From positions 47,519,996 to 47,583,995 of the forward strand of contig JALIGW010000003.1 in assembly GCA_023053685.1 (NCBI GenBank): a DNA stretch of 64,000 nucleotides, given 5' to 3'. Made by a program: the position numbers and the translations under genes. This document shows, piece by piece, positions 22,190 through 33,686 of this stretch (position 1 is its first letter; every line of letters starts with the position of its first letter). This DNA is from Diadophis punctatus similis (taxonomy: Eukaryota; Chordata; Lepidosauria; Squamata; Dipsadidae). The notes under the pieces were generated by a model, which was given only the letters and a program-made list of their open reading frames with translations, did no database searches and was not told the DNA's origin.

Positions 22190-22640
22190 TTGACAGAGTA
22201 ACCATGAAGGCCTTGAAAAAGATACTGAGATGCAATGAAATGTACAAGATCAGAATTATGCAAGTAGTGGTTTTCCCCGTGACGCTATATGGAAGCAAAA
22301 AGTACGACTTTGAAGAAGCAGGATAGAAAGCGCATTGACACTTTTGAATGTTAGGGTGTTGGAGAATACTCTTGAGAAAACCATAGATTGCCAAGACATA
22401 TCATAGAACAAAACAATCTAGATTCCTCACTCAAGATACAAACAACCAGGCTCATTTCGGATATATGCTATGCAAAGTCTGCCCTTTGGATGACTTTGGA
22501 GAAGTTCATAAGGCTGGGAAGGATGGAAAAGATGAAAATAATCAGCAACAAGGTGACTAGACTTGATTACAATGGTGATGGGTGCAATTTGGGAGACCCG
22601 ACAGGCCAGAGTAGAGACAGATATCCCGGAGAAGTGTGGT
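22190..22640 (+). mobile_element. Degenerate BovB/RTE LINE fragment
   Basis: A broken frame reads 'MKALKKILRCNEMYKIRIMQ' then 'FPVTLYGSK', the BovB segment after the RT fingers/palm. A later remnant of the 'LGRMEKMK' type follows. Multiple stops; no catalytic motif retained. Confidence 0.6.
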
Positions 22641-22934
22641 ATATGGCTTTGTGACTAGACTGGCTGTTGCTTTGCTGGTGGGAGCCAGGAGAGGTGGGGG
22701 GGGGGAATGAAACAAAACAAGGAGAAGCAGCTCAGGTATGACCTTGGAGGGCAGCTGTGCTGTTAGGAGAACAGATGAGCTGCCCTGGCTTTTTGCCAGG
22801 ACTGTTGTGGGGCAGATGGAAGCAAGATTCTCATTGGCCAAATGTAATATACAAACCTTGGGGTTTTACAGCCCTGGGGGAGGGGAACCCACCTCTTCAG
22901 TTGCTGTGGGAAATTCTGGGGATTTTTTTTTTAG

Positions 22935-23625
22935 AATGTAAGGATACAAACAACAAAGTTACAGTCATACAGTCATTAGTGGGAGGAGATGGGTGATGGG
23001 AATGAGGAGAAGATTAATAGTAGTGCAGACTTAGTAAATAGTTTGACAATATTGAGGGAATTATTTGTTTAGCAGAGTGATGGTGTTCAGAGAAAAAACT
23101 ATTTTTGTGTCTAGTTGTTCTGGTGTGCAGTGCTCTATAGCATCGTTTTGAGGGTAGGAGTTGAAACAGTTTGTGTCCAGGATGTGAGGGGTCTGTAAAT
23201 ATTTCCACAGCCTTCTTTTTGACTCATGCAGTATACAGGTCCTCAATGGAAGGCAGGTTGGTAGCAATTGTTTTTTCTGCAGTTCTAATTATCCTCTGAA
23301 GTCTGTGTCTGTCTTGTTGGGTTGCAGAACCGAACCAGACAGTTATAGAGGTGCAGATGACAGACTCAATAATTCTTCTGTAGAACTGAATCAGCAGCTC
23401 CTTGGGCAGTTTGAGCATTCTTTGTTGTGCTTTTTTGATGACGTTTTTGATGTTAGGTGTCCATTTTAGGTCTTGAGATATGATAGAACCTAGAAATGTG
23501 AAGGTCTCTACTGTTGATACTGTGTTGTCTAGTATTGTAAGAGGTGGTAGAATGGGAGGGTTTCTCCTAAAGTCTACCACCATTTCTACGGTTTTGAGAG
23601 TATTCAGTTCCAGATTTGAACCATA
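22935..23625 (-). mobile_element. Non-LTR retrotransposon ORF2 3' part and UTR
   Basis: On the minus strand an open stretch of about 145 codons (23224-23664) carries RT C-terminal motifs: 'FTFLGSIISQDLKWTPN', 'KKAQQRM', 'IIESVICTSITVWFG', 'LQRIIRTAEKTI'. It continues degenerately to 'DPSHPGHKLFQLLP' and 'KNSFF', as in Jockey-superfamily (L2/CR1/Rex1) LINEs. The UTR to 22935 matches 46733-46870. The FxDD box lies upstream and is missing. Confidence 0.8.
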
Positions 23626-23773
23626 TGGAGGGAGAAGAAAGAAAGAGATGCTCTGAGGCATCAAGGCAGAAAGCGTTTTGGAATGACTGTGCAGGAAATT
23701 GGTGGCTGGAGAGAGACTTGCTGTGAATTACTGGGTCACTGGAGAGAGCAGTTGCTGTTTCCTCGCTCTAGAG

Positions 23774-23909
23774 CAGTGTTTCTCAACTTTGGCAGTTTGA
23801 AGATGTGTGGACTTCAACTCCCAGAATTCCACAGCCAGCGTTGCTGGCTGTGGAATTCTGGGAGTTGAAGTCCACACATCTTCAAACTGCCAAGGTTGAG
23901 AAACACTGC
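23774..23909. mobile_element. Palindromic hAT-like element in a TCTAGA target
   Basis: A near-perfect foldback: 'cagtgtttctcaactttggcagtttgaagatgtgtgg ... ttcaactcccagaattccacagccagcg' and its inverse. The flanks CTCTAGAG (23766-23773) and TTCTAGAG (23910-23917) match at 7 of 8. Confidence 0.85.
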
Positions 23910-24302
23910 TTCTAGAGGAAGAAGAGGTCTGAAGATTTTGCCTGGAGGCTTCCCGGGTGAATAGAAGCAAACACCAAGCAGAGGGATGTGATTCACCCCA
24001 AACCCAAAGCAGATGGAGAGCTGCCTGCTTGCAGAGGGGCACCTCGAAACCTTGGGGAAGCCACACACACCTGGAAGGGCTGGGCAGAAGCCCCAGACGG
24101 AGGTGCATCTTGCAATGTCTATGCAGAGAGAAGACTGACAAGGTCAAAAAAAGATGCATAATGAAAGCCTTTAAACATTCTCCAAACCAATTCAGCCAGT
24201 TCCATTCTTAATGAAAAACTGGGCAGTAGGGAGGAAGGAGAAAGTGTGTGAGGGGGGCAGAAATGGTAGTTAAAAACAGAGTTGATGGTTGCTAGCTAGT
24301 AG

Positions 24303-24468
24303 TTTATTTATTTATTTATTTATTTATTTGTGAGATTTATATACCGCCTCACAGTGCAAGCACTCTCTAAGCGGTTTACACCAGTAAGCAATGTATATTT
24401 ATATTGCCCCCAACAATCTGGGTCCTCATTTTACCTACCTCGGAAGGATGGAAGGCTGAGTCAACCTC
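24303..24468 (-). mobile_element. tRNA-headed SINE, AATA-tail subfamily, 5' truncated
   Basis: Same reverse sequence as 21874-22128 but lacking the tRNA-like head after 'aggctgagtcaacct'. Starts with (TTTA)6. Confidence 0.85.
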
Positions 24469-25117
24469 TAGTTCTGGGAGAGAGATCAAGAAAATTTTCT
24501 TCTCGCTCACATATCTTTTATTCTCATTTTTAAAAATTCAGTAAAGTTATCTGTTTAAAAAAAATATGATTTCAGAAACACCCACAGGTCCACAAAGTAA
24601 AGAGGTACTGATCAAACTGATCAAAGCCCTACCTCTCTTGTACACATGAACTGTGTTGTCTTCAATTTTTTAAAGGTTTAAAAATCTTTCTTTTAAAATT
24701 TGTTTTAAAATGTGTTCTTCATACGCACACATGCGCACACACACATAGACATCTCCTTCTGTATTTTTTTCAGCACAGAAAAATATGATTTTGGAGCTGG
24801 GTTGGCCCCTTACACATCGCCAAAAATAGACCAAATAGGTTGAGAAAGCAAAGAACAGAGAATGGCATCCCAATTTGCATAGGGGAAAGATAATAATTGA
24901 TGCACTACATTTCAACATAAGCTTCCTTTGTCCTTACTGATGATTCCAGTAAATGTAAAATTTTGCTGTTCTACATCACCACATCATGCAAAGCACCGTT
25001 GCTGAAAAGAGTTGAGGTATGCATTGTTTTTCATGTTTCTTTTCAATGGATGTTTATCCATTTGGCTTAATTAATTAAAAGTTGGCAATACCTTCATAAG
25101 CTAACAGTCTTCAGTTT
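24469..25117. other. Anonymous DNA
   Basis: No gene or bounded repeat recognised; a short ACAC/ACGCAC tract lies near 24722-24746. Confidence 0.4.
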
Positions 25118-25255
25118 GTCTGTGGAGATTGTCAGTCATCCAGGTCATACTGTAGTTGTCTCAAAAGTACTTTTTCAAAAGGCAACCAGACTGGTTTTTT
25201 TCTTTGAGGAGGAAGGACAAAAAGTTTCATTTCTCATCGAAGAAACTTCATCAGT
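25118..25255 (+). mobile_element. Fragment of the inverted-dimer family
   Basis: 'tgtggagattgtcagtcatccaggtcata ... ggttttttctttgagg ... ttctcatcgaagaaacttcatcag' is a single diverged unit of the family at 7750. No inverted arm. Confidence 0.65.
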
Positions 25256-25299
25256 TGTGATGGTGGTGGGGAAGGGGGGGAAGGATGGAGAATTCCCGG

Positions 25300-25533
25300 C
25301 AGGGGTGAAATCCAGCAGGTTCTGACAGGTTCTGGAGAACCGGTAGCGGAAATTTTGAGTAGTTCAGAGAACCAGCAAATACCATCTCTGGCTGGCCCCA
25401 GGAGTGGGTTGGGAATGGAAATTTTGCAATATCCTTCCCCTGCCACACCCACCAAGCCATGCCCACCACGCCACACCATGCCCACCAAGCCACGCCCACA
25501 GAACTGGTAGTAAAAAATTGGGTTTCACCACTG
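25300..25533 (-). mobile_element. hAT-like 'caggggtgaaattc' element
   Basis: Starts CAGGGGTGAAATCCAGCAGG and ends 'aattgggtttcaccactg'. The interior 'gttctggagaaccggtagcggaaattttgagtag' and 'ccttcccctgccac' matches the complete copy at 56270. Flanking duplication not clear. Confidence 0.75.
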
Positions 25534-25548
25534 GAGAATAGGTACAGG

Positions 25549-25598
25549 TTGTTTTGTTTCACCAATGTGCAGATCTGCACATTGGTGAAACAAAACAA
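25549..25598. repeat. Perfect 50-bp palindrome without spacer
   Basis: The 25-base arm TTGTTTTGTTTCACCAATGT-GCAGA is followed at once by its exact inverse, with AGATCT at the centre. The match stops one base beyond each end. Confidence 0.95.
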
Positions 25599-25670
25599 GC
25601 ACTTCACAAGTGCATGGCACAACATAGAAGATAGAAGATCAACATAGAAGATCAAACCCATCAGGACAAG

Positions 25671-26085
25671 TGTCAGGGTTCCAAATAGCATCCAAATTTA
25701 AACCAGAGTCCGAGGCAAAGTATTCCTCAAAGTTCCAATTTATTAGCAGAGCCATGTTGGCACATCTGGGAGAAACCTGAATCTGAAGTCCCGGGGTTTC
25801 TCCATCCAGTTGAAAGTTCAAGCCCTTGTCCCCACACCCCCAAGTCCATCACGTTGACCAATCTTCAACTGCCAACCTGGCAGAATCCACCCATCTCCTT
25901 CATGCAGGTGCAGGAGTGTGAAGATAAAGGATGACCTTGACTATCTAGAAAAAAATTGTTATGGCTACATACAGACAGCCCTCATGCAATTCCCCCTCCC
26001 AAATTTCCACAGTAAAGAATGCATATTAGAATAGTATAAAGTGTGGCAGGCCAAAGTCCCCAACTAAAATGGCTTTGGCCTGACA
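25671..26085 (-). mobile_element. Solo LTR with 5-bp target duplication
   Basis: The 415-bp unit begins TGTCAGGGTTCC and ends 'ggctttggcctgaca', giving TGTCAG...CTGACA ends. ACAAG flanks both sides (25666-25670 and 26086-26090). An AATAAA on the minus strand (25739-25744) indicates reverse orientation. No internal coding region remains, so it is the product of LTR recombination. Gypsy-type or ERV cannot be separated here. Confidence 0.8.
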
Positions 26086-26090
26086 ACAAG

Positions 26091-27477
26091 ATTCAGCTGT
26101 CTGTCTGCATTAGAAAGACAAAGATCACTCTTTTGAAAACAGCAAAGTCCACATTTTGGATACAGAGGATTGTTGGTTTGAAAGAGGTGTAAAAGGGACC
26201 ATTTATGTTAACATTGAGCAGCATACATACAACTAAAGATTCTTCATTGTAATATTATGATTATTTGTAATAAATGATACATGCAGGGAAATTGTGTGCC
26301 CATGCATGTGTGTGCATGAAAGTAATCACCTCTGTGTGTGATGCTGTTTTTTTTTAATATAAGAAAATCAAGGCAATGCAACAATCACATAACTTTTATT
26401 AATTCTTATTGAGCTTTTATGACAGTGCAATCAAAATAGTTCCAATTGATGCACATGAGAGATAAAAAATATAGTTTCTACACTGGTATACATATGTATA
26501 CACATTTCACCTCTCTTACTACATTCTCATTATGGTGAAAAAATAGAGCAATCTAGATTCACAATTCTTAGAATGAAATTGGATAAAATGACAGTGCTCC
26601 ATTCTCTGGTGAATGGATCCTCTGCTGGGGTAGCAATATGTACAACCAGGAAATTCAGGACCCCCAAGGAAAAATCTTAAAGAATTAAGGATGAAACCCT
26701 TCAATTATTCTAGACTGAAGCTGCCATGATTAACTCCCCCACGGAAACCAGGGGAACAGGGATAAAAACAATACTATGAGGTCACAAAGGACCACTATTT
26801 CATCCCATCACTCTGGCCTCTTGAACTTCTGGGGAGAAATTCTACGAATTAAAGTGCAGCCTAACAAGGGGGCACCATGAAGAGGAAAATGCTACATGAG
26901 CATTGATCACGATATAATCCAATTAATGCTTTTGAGTGTGCCTTTTTTTTGTCTTCTTAAACATAAAATAAATGGGGAGACCAAGCAATGAATCATTACG
27001 AAAGCAACGCGTTAGAGTTGGTAATTTTTTTAAACCTAGAATCCATTATTTTCAAAATTCTCCCAAATTAGATCTGTGGCATAATTTAATGGAAAAGATT
27101 GTTGCTTCCATCATATTGCATTAGAAGATTCCTTTCTCATCATTTACTTATAGATTGTGTATCTGTGCCTGAGCAAATAACTAGATATCCCCTAGCACAG
27201 AACTATTAAAATATTTAGAGCAGGGCTGAGTAAAAAAGACTGGGAGTTGAATTATTCATACCTTTCCTTTTATCTTGACATTGGCAATTTTATTTTAGCA
27301 GGGTGGATTCCTACACTAGAATCCTGGCTAATCTTGCTCAGCAGAATTACTAAATGAATTCAGTGGTTTAGAATAACTAGGTTGTGCTACCTTTATAGGT
27401 AGGAATGATGAAGTTTAGACAATCTGCAAGAACGACTGCAATGCCATATAAGATGACATGAGCATCACAAAAATACA
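26091..27477. other. Anonymous AT-rich DNA
   Basis: No gene or repeat recognised; candidate single-copy stretch. Confidence 0.45.
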
Positions 27478-27485
27478 GATGGGAT

Positions 27486-28063
27486 CAAGGGTGTGTTCCA
27501 CTTACCTTCCCTACCCGTTCGCATCGCGACGGAAGTCCTTGTCACATCGTGCAAATGACCCTCTGCCAGGGGTGGGTTCCTACTGATGCGGTCCACTCTG
27601 TCGTTTTGGTAGCGGCCCTCCGATTGCGCAATTTGCATGTGATGGCTCCGGTACTATCTTCGCCAATCCGTCGTGCGGCGCCATCTTTTTTTTGAATTTT
27701 TGGCGATTTTTTGCTTCCTGCACATGTGCGGAAGCCAAAAATCACCAAAATCACACATGCACACGCTTCCCCTTGCGACATTTTGGTGATTTTTTGCTTC
27801 CTGCGCATGCACGGAAGCAAAATTGCACGAGGGGACGTGTGCGCGAAATGTGATGATGCGCATGCAGCGCACCGGTAGGCAGGTAAGAGGAGCCCACCCC
27901 TGCTCTCTGCACATGCGCAGATGATTCTTTGTCAGCTGCAGCAACCGGAGAACCGGTTCAGGGGCATGGACAACTGGCCATCGCTGCTGGTTCAGCAAGC
28001 AGGTGCAAATTTCACCCATTCGGTATGGGTGAACTGGTCCGAACTGGCAGCAACCCACCACTG
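27486..28063. mobile_element. hAT-like element, outer member of a nest
   Basis: The left end 'caagggtgtgttccacttacc' and right end 'ggcagcaacccaccactg' are inverted. Perfect 8-bp duplications GATGGGAT lie at 27478-27485 and 28064-28071. It is interrupted by the element at 27567-27902. Confidence 0.85.
27567..27902. mobile_element. hAT-like element, inner member of a nest
   Basis: Starts CAGGGGTGGGTTCCTACTG and ends 'taagaggagcccacccctg'. The flanks CCCTCTGC and CTCTCTGC match at 7 of 8. The core has repeated 'ttttgcttcctgcgcatg.acggaagcaaaa' palindromes, as in 35465 and 59910. Confidence 0.8.
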
Positions 28064-28071
28064 GATGGGAT

Positions 28072-29374
28072 GGCACATAATAATAATTTCAAAGTAGATT
28101 AAGGAATGGTTGGCTTGTGCAAGATGGATACAATTTATTTCAGTGACTTGTTTTGCACTATAGAGTTGCCTTCTTTTTCACCATCTTCCTCACCATCTTC
28201 CCTTAAGTTTTTTGCAAGCTTTCCTACTGCTGTGGCTTCCCATGAACTTTTACAGGCACAGGGGCACTTTTACATTCACAGGCACATGGGCACTTTTAGT
28301 GACATTCTTTGACCCTTTCTTTGATCAGATGTGGCCACAAGAGACAACATTGACACCTGTACTGTGAGAAAACAGAAGGACCAGAAGGCTTGTTGAGCAA
28401 TTGAATCATGGAAAAAGAGAAGAGGTGAGGATTAGTGCTGGGAAAACAGATAAATTCCACGGAATTTGACCCATTGTTGAAAGGTCTCTTCTAGAGAGAA
28501 ACATTAGCAGGAGGATGACTTTCATCATTCACCAAAGAGGAGGAGGAAATATCTCAAACAAAATCTAGGTCATCAAAAACTGACAAACTTAAAGCACCAG
28601 TATTTTTGAAGCCTTCTTGGTAAGTGGAACTGGTATCAACTGTGTGATGCTAAAAAGAGCTTCAATGCCTTGGCAAAACTGCTCTTGTAAAAATAAACAT
28701 ATATTATCATTGGACTCTTCCATAAGATGTGCTGAAGTAGCAATATTAATTACCGGAGATAAAAGGGTTTGAAAAATGTAATAATGCTTACATTAAAAAT
28801 ATGAAATCTGTTCCTTCAAACTACATAATTACCCAGTGGGAGAAAACAAGGCAAGTGGCGGATGTGACTTCCCTTTCCCAACATTTGACTCTATTTGGAG
28901 GCTCTGTGGCAGCAGCTGCGAGATGAGCAATATGGTCCAGGGGGTTCGCCAAGAGCCCCTTGCAGTGATGTAAGCCACAACAGATGCCTTTTCATGCCAG
29001 CCTCTGGGGCAGGTCACATGGAAAGAATTCAAAGTGCCAGTGATGTTTAAATAATTTTAAAAGAGCCCAGGCTGCTGCTTGAATATAGTGGTCTCCTGAT
29101 TTTAATGTAAACATTATTTGGAAAATTACATCCCTAGGGTCAGAATGGATTCATGAATATCTGTGATACCCAAGGTAGCATCTCAAAAGCCCAAACTGAA
29201 TAAGTTAATTTGTAAAAGGTTCAAATCAGGTGATTTGATATAAGAAAGATACATTAATTTGGTTAAACAAATAGCATGATTATTATTTCCTAAAATGATC
29301 TGTACCCAGATAACACACTGTTCAATTGAAATTGGAATTTTCATATGCCATAAAGTAAAATAAAAAAACAAAAA

Positions 29375-29378
<4 letters not shown>
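28072..29378. other. Anonymous DNA
   Basis: No gene or bounded repeat recognised. Its lower-complexity right edge is the CA tract. Confidence 0.4.

Positions 29379-29432
<54 letters not shown>
29379..29432. repeat. (CA)n microsatellite
   Basis: About 27 uninterrupted CA units. Confidence 0.95.
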
Positions 29433-29435
<3 letters not shown>

Positions 29436-29454
29436 GGGGGGGCATACACACATT

Positions 29455-29684
29455 TCCCATGTTTTCCCATGTTTTAAATTAAAATTTAGAGGTACTCACC
29501 TTCTTTCCAAGCAGCCTTTGAGCTCAAAACTCAAAACCCCTTTAAAACCTAGTTCCAAATGGCCAAGGTCGAAGAAAAACTTACCCACAGACTCAATGGG
29601 TCTGTTGCTAGCGAGGGAAGCTTACGTGGGCAAGGTCCATTTGTAAGGTTAGCTTGGAGTCCCATCTCTTGGGTGCCAAATCGT
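29455..29684 (-). mobile_element. Retroelement leader with possible primer-binding site
   Basis: On the minus strand, just inside the putative LTR, lies TGGCACCCAAGAGATGGG (29661-29678). It begins TGG as primer-binding sites do, because tRNAs end in CCA. A splice-donor-like AAGGTGAGT follows near 29495-29505, then ATGGGAAA near 29463-29470, which could be a gag-type start. The frame then runs into the CA tract. No gag domain can be read, so the proviral body is lost. Confidence 0.45.
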
Positions 29685-30149
29685 TGTAAGGAATATCCTT
29701 CTGGGTTCAGTTCCAAGTGGGGAAAAAGACACTGGATTCATGGAAGTTGCTTGGAAAGAAGGTTTAATGGTGGACAGGAGCACATGGCATGAGTTCCTGA
29801 ACAGAAAAGGTGGATCACATGCTTCCAGATGTTGGGTGAAGAGAAAAGGACATGAGTTGCTGAGAGTGCCTGTTTTATACCCTCTGTTGGGCCCCACCTT
29901 AAGAGTTTCCTGTTCCTGTACAGATATGTATCCCATTGGCTGTCAGACTCCCAGGGGCATGCTGGGGCAACTCTGTAGGCTGTCCTGAGTCCCAGGCTAG
30001 GCTGATGTAATTTTCACAGGTACCATTGCTGAGATGGGTAGAGGGCTAATCCTATCATGTCCTAAGGGTGAAGGTCTTAATCCCATCACCCTGGAGCTGA
30101 AGGGGATAGATCTTTGTTATGTAGAATAGACTGGTCCAGGCTATTAACA
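29685..30149 (-). mobile_element. Endogenous retroelement LTR, minus strand
   Basis: On the minus strand the order is a TATA box GGTATAAAACA (29871-29882), an ATTAAA polyadenylation signal (29763-29768) about 105 bases on, and a 3' end CCTTACA at 29685, next to a primer-binding-like site. The U3 start (TGTTAATAG at 30149) is a guess by end symmetry. A second LTR and target duplication were not found. Confidence 0.6.
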
Positions 30150-31783
30150 AAGGTGGGGGCTATTAGGAGTGAGTTTGTTTCCTGCCTAAAAGCATGTTTC
30201 TCCATTTCTCTAGGGATATTCTATATACTATTCTGCCTTTTTAAAAATATTTCCTAAAATATTTTATTCCTCTAGGAGGGAGGGAGGTGCTAACTTCCTA
30301 TAGCTGCTTTCTTTCTAAGAGGCAAAAAGTAAAAGCATGTTTCTGTTTTTACTACTGTGTAGAAAGATAGTTTGGGAAATATGCCTTCATTAGGAAAAAA
30401 TAATAATACAAGAAAGGGATGTAGTAATATTTTTCATCCCACCACGACTGCTGACCCAATTAAAAAAAACAATACTTTTGATGAGTGGCCACTGGTCTAC
30501 CCAATAGCACATAAATTGCACCGTATGTTCTTACATAATATACTGTATATTGCAAGTTGCCATTCGCAATCTGGGTCATATATCAGTCAATGCTCTTATG
30601 GCTTATATTAGAATTGATTAAAGGCAATCGCATCTTTCTTTTCCAATAAATGACCTCCAGATTGGTTACCTTATTGCCTGTAAACAAGAAATGGCATAAA
30701 CAAAGACATATCTTGCTGATGCCTGAATTTATTATGGTATTTTAATTTGCTTGTGGAACATCTATTTTAGCCCTAAATTGAACAGTTGGGGGAAGGAGAG
30801 AGGAAGAAAAAGAGCAATATTTTTGGGACAATGATACACATCACAAATCATTTGCAGTTTCTTGGATCAATGAGAAATGGGCTCTGGAGCACCATAATGG
30901 CTCCTACGGTGTATCAGTATTTTCCTATGTTTATGCATTAATGCAGAAAGCTTACAAAGGATAAATTTGGCATAGACAAAATGGTTTGCTCATAACCATC
31001 ACTGAAATTGGACTGGGATGGGACAACAGAATGACTGGCATCAGGAGAGCACTTTGCTTTTAAAATTAAAAACTGCCCTTATTTCTGCTCTGGTTTTTGA
31101 GCTGTGCTTGAATCACTTAAATATAATGTGTAAATTTTATTTTATTTGATTGTTTAGTTATTTACTGGATTTCATTTCATTATTGAATGAAATGTTTTTA
31201 AAATGTAATTTTTCAAACAAAAAAGATCAGTATTATGTTGTTAATCTACTGGTTGCCAGAACAGTGTAATAAAGGAGTCCTCGGGAAAATATTGGAGATC
31301 TGAAATTATCTGTCTGGAAGCTGTCATTGGACAATAAGAATCTTGCTGCTCAAACTGTGAGTCTGTTTGGTCCCTATAATAAAAGAGATTTCCTTACTCC
31401 CACAATGCAATCTCCACAAATAGCATAGTGGTGTGTTCTAAAATATTACTTGCTCTCCACTACCCAAGTCCAAACCCAAGAGACGTCAATCAAATGTTCT
31501 GCATAACTGTACTCTAACACTGACTGCTTCAAATACCAATAACATTGAGTGATGTATTGCTGCATTTTAACATAAGCTGTAGAAATATAATGAATGATTC
31601 AGATGACCTCTATTGCAGTAAAATCTTATGCTAGATAATTATGCTCTTCTGCCAAATGTCTGCAGTTTCTATTAGCCTCAAAGTATTTCTGATTATGAGC
31701 TGGGAGAGACGGGGGGGGGGGAAACATAGTCACATTTTTGCATTGCTGGAAAAGTGTTCCACAACTGCCCTCTGAATATTACA
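30150..31783. other. Anonymous AT-rich DNA
   Basis: No gene or bounded repeat recognised. Confidence 0.45.
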
Positions 31784-32325
31784 TACTGTATTTTTCAGAG
31801 TATAAGATGCACCTTTTTCCCCCCAAAAAGAGGGTGAAAACTTGGGTGCGTCTTATATACCGAATGTAGTCCCACCCAGCCACCCCCACCCTTTGGCCTC
31901 TGCCTCCCAGCAATTTATCTCCTTGCAGCAAACAGCGCAGAACCTGATTAGCACAAGGAAGTGATTATCTGCCTCCCGACCCACAGCTGACAGGCTTGCA
32001 AGCCACGTGCTAAAATGAAACTGAAAATAGGCTAACTGCAAGGAGGCAAATTGCTGGAAGGGAGTGGCAGAGGCAGAATTTTATTTTCTTGTGCTAATCA
32101 GACTGGATGCAAGGAGGTAAGTCAATAACTATAAATGTCTGTAGAATGTTCAGATTATTAGACTTATTTTTTAAAGATTGCTTTATTATTGTTCTAGACA
32201 ACTTAACAATATGAAGACGCTTTTTAAAATAAATGCTTGCTCTGAAGAGGACCAGTGCTTTTGTATCTTCTTTTAAATAGCAGAGAATAATGTATACTTC
32301 CAGAAAGTAGTAGTAGTAGTAGTAT

Positions 32326-32357
<32 letters not shown>

Positions 32358-32394
32358 ATAGTAGTAGTAGTAGTAGTAGTAGTTGTTGTTGTTG

Positions 32395-32485
<91 letters not shown>

Positions 32486-32865
32486 AGCCACATCAATTTT
32501 AACAGTATCTGTAGAAGTATAGTCTGAAATGTAATAGTGTCCTGTTTTAGCATTAAGATAAGGCAGCTGAGTTAAACCCTGACTTAGTCATGTTTGGAGT
32601 AGATCTATTTAAATAATTGGGAGGAGTTACTACATTTAAGAAAACTTTCTGGCATTAGTATACTGCCATAATGTACATTTCTCCAATTCTTTGCTATTTC
32701 TATGGGTCAGGTACACATGCACAGAAATACACAGCAAACAGTGTATATCATCTGTACTGTTTGCTGTTTGCTGTTTGGCAAATTGCTGGGAGGCAGAGGC
32801 AGATTTTTTTTCTTGTTTTCCTCCCCCAAAATTAAGGTGCGTCTTATACTCTGAAAAATATGGTA
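31784..32865. mobile_element. TACCGTATTTTTC TIR element, copy 3, with microsatellite
   Basis: Ends TACTGTATTTTTCAGAG and CTGAAAAATATGGTA, with TA at each boundary. At 1.08 kb it is twice copy 1, mainly because of the repeat at 32306-32484. Interior differs from copies 1, 2 and 4, suggesting another subfamily. The phrase 'ttgctgggaggcagaggcag' appears inverted near the other end. Confidence 0.75.
32306..32484. repeat. (GTA)n-(GTT)n-(ATT)n compound microsatellite
   Basis: About 90 bases of GTA/AGT units, a short GTT block, then about 85 bases of pure ATT. The reverse strand gives a threonine/isoleucine artefact frame. Confidence 0.95.
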
Positions 32866-32907
32866 ATTATACAGTGGTGATTACTGTATAGTATGGTACT
32901 GTACATA

Positions 32908-33302
32908 CAGATAGTCCTCAACTTATAACAGATTGCTTAGTGACCATTTGAAGTTACAATGGCATGAAAAAAGGGACTTATGACCCTTTTTCACACTTAC
33001 GACCATTGTAGCACCCCCATGGTCATGTGATCAAAATTCAGACACTTGGCAATTGACTCATGTTCATGACAATTGCAATGTCCCGGGATCATGTGATCCG
33101 CTTTTGCAACTTGCTGCCAAACAAAGTCTATGAGGAAGCCACAGTCACTTAACAACTGTGATACTAACTTAACAATTGCAGTGATTCACTTAACAACTAT
33201 GGCAAGAAAGGTGGTAAAATTGGGTAAAATTGACTTGACAACTGTCTCACTTAACAATAGACATTTTGGGCTCAGTTGTGAACATAAGTCGAGGACTACC
33301 TG
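32908..33302 (-). mobile_element. 'tagtcctcgactta' TIR element, complete, reversed
   Basis: Left CAGATAGTCCTCAACTTATA and right 'taagtcgaggactacctg' are inverted. TACATA occurs on both sides. The sequence is the inverse of the element at 94-479. Confidence 0.75.
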
Positions 33303-33352
33303 TACATAATACTTTTTCTCTATAGATACATATAGTTTGGTTGAATTGGGTT

Positions 33353-33457
33353 GGCAGTTCGAGTCTCACCGGCTCAAGGTTGACTCAGCCTTCAGTCCTT
33401 CCGAGGTCAGTAAAATGAGGACCAAGATTGTTGGGGGCAATATGCTGACTCTGTAAA
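33353..33457 (+). mobile_element. tRNA-headed SINE, left part
   Basis: From 'gcagttcgagtctcaccggctcaagg' to 'ctgactctgtaaa'. The head is missing. The SINE resumes at 33619 after the inserted LINE end. Confidence 0.8.
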
Positions 33458-33537
33458 TAGAATAGAATAGAATAGAATAGAATAGAATAGAATAGAATAG
33501 AATAGAATAGAATAGAATAGAATAGAATAGAATAGAA
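33458..33537 (-). repeat. (AATAG)n microsatellite seeded by a LINE tail
   Basis: About 16 units of AATAG (ATTCT on the minus strand), directly joined to the LINE 3' end at 33538. Confidence 0.95.
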
Positions 33538-33618
33538 TTCTTTATTGGCCAAGTGTGATTGGACACACAAGGGATTTGTCTTGGTGCATATGCTCTCAGT
33601 GTACATAAAAGTGTACAT
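33538..33618 (-). mobile_element. LINE 3' end that carries the ATTCT tail
   Basis: 'ctttattggccaagtgtgattggacacacaagg' and 'gtcttggtgcatatgctctcagtgtacat' is the inverse of the plus-strand end at 46960-47045, which also runs into ATTCT units. Inserted inside a SINE. Confidence 0.85.
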
Positions 33619-33686
33619 AAACCCCTTAGAGAGGGCTGTAAAGCACCACGAAGCAGTATATAAGTCTAAGTGCTCTTGCTATTATA
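33619..33686 (+). mobile_element. tRNA-headed SINE, right part
   Basis: Resumes at 'aaccccttagagagggctgtaaagcac' and ends with TAAGTCTAAGTGCTCTTGCT. Joins 33457 in the SINE body. Confidence 0.8.

Noticed and set aside
29183..29470. Open frame starting MGK on the minus strand, possible gag start
   Set aside because: After 14 residues it is the CA microsatellite followed by unrelated sequence; no gag domain can be read.
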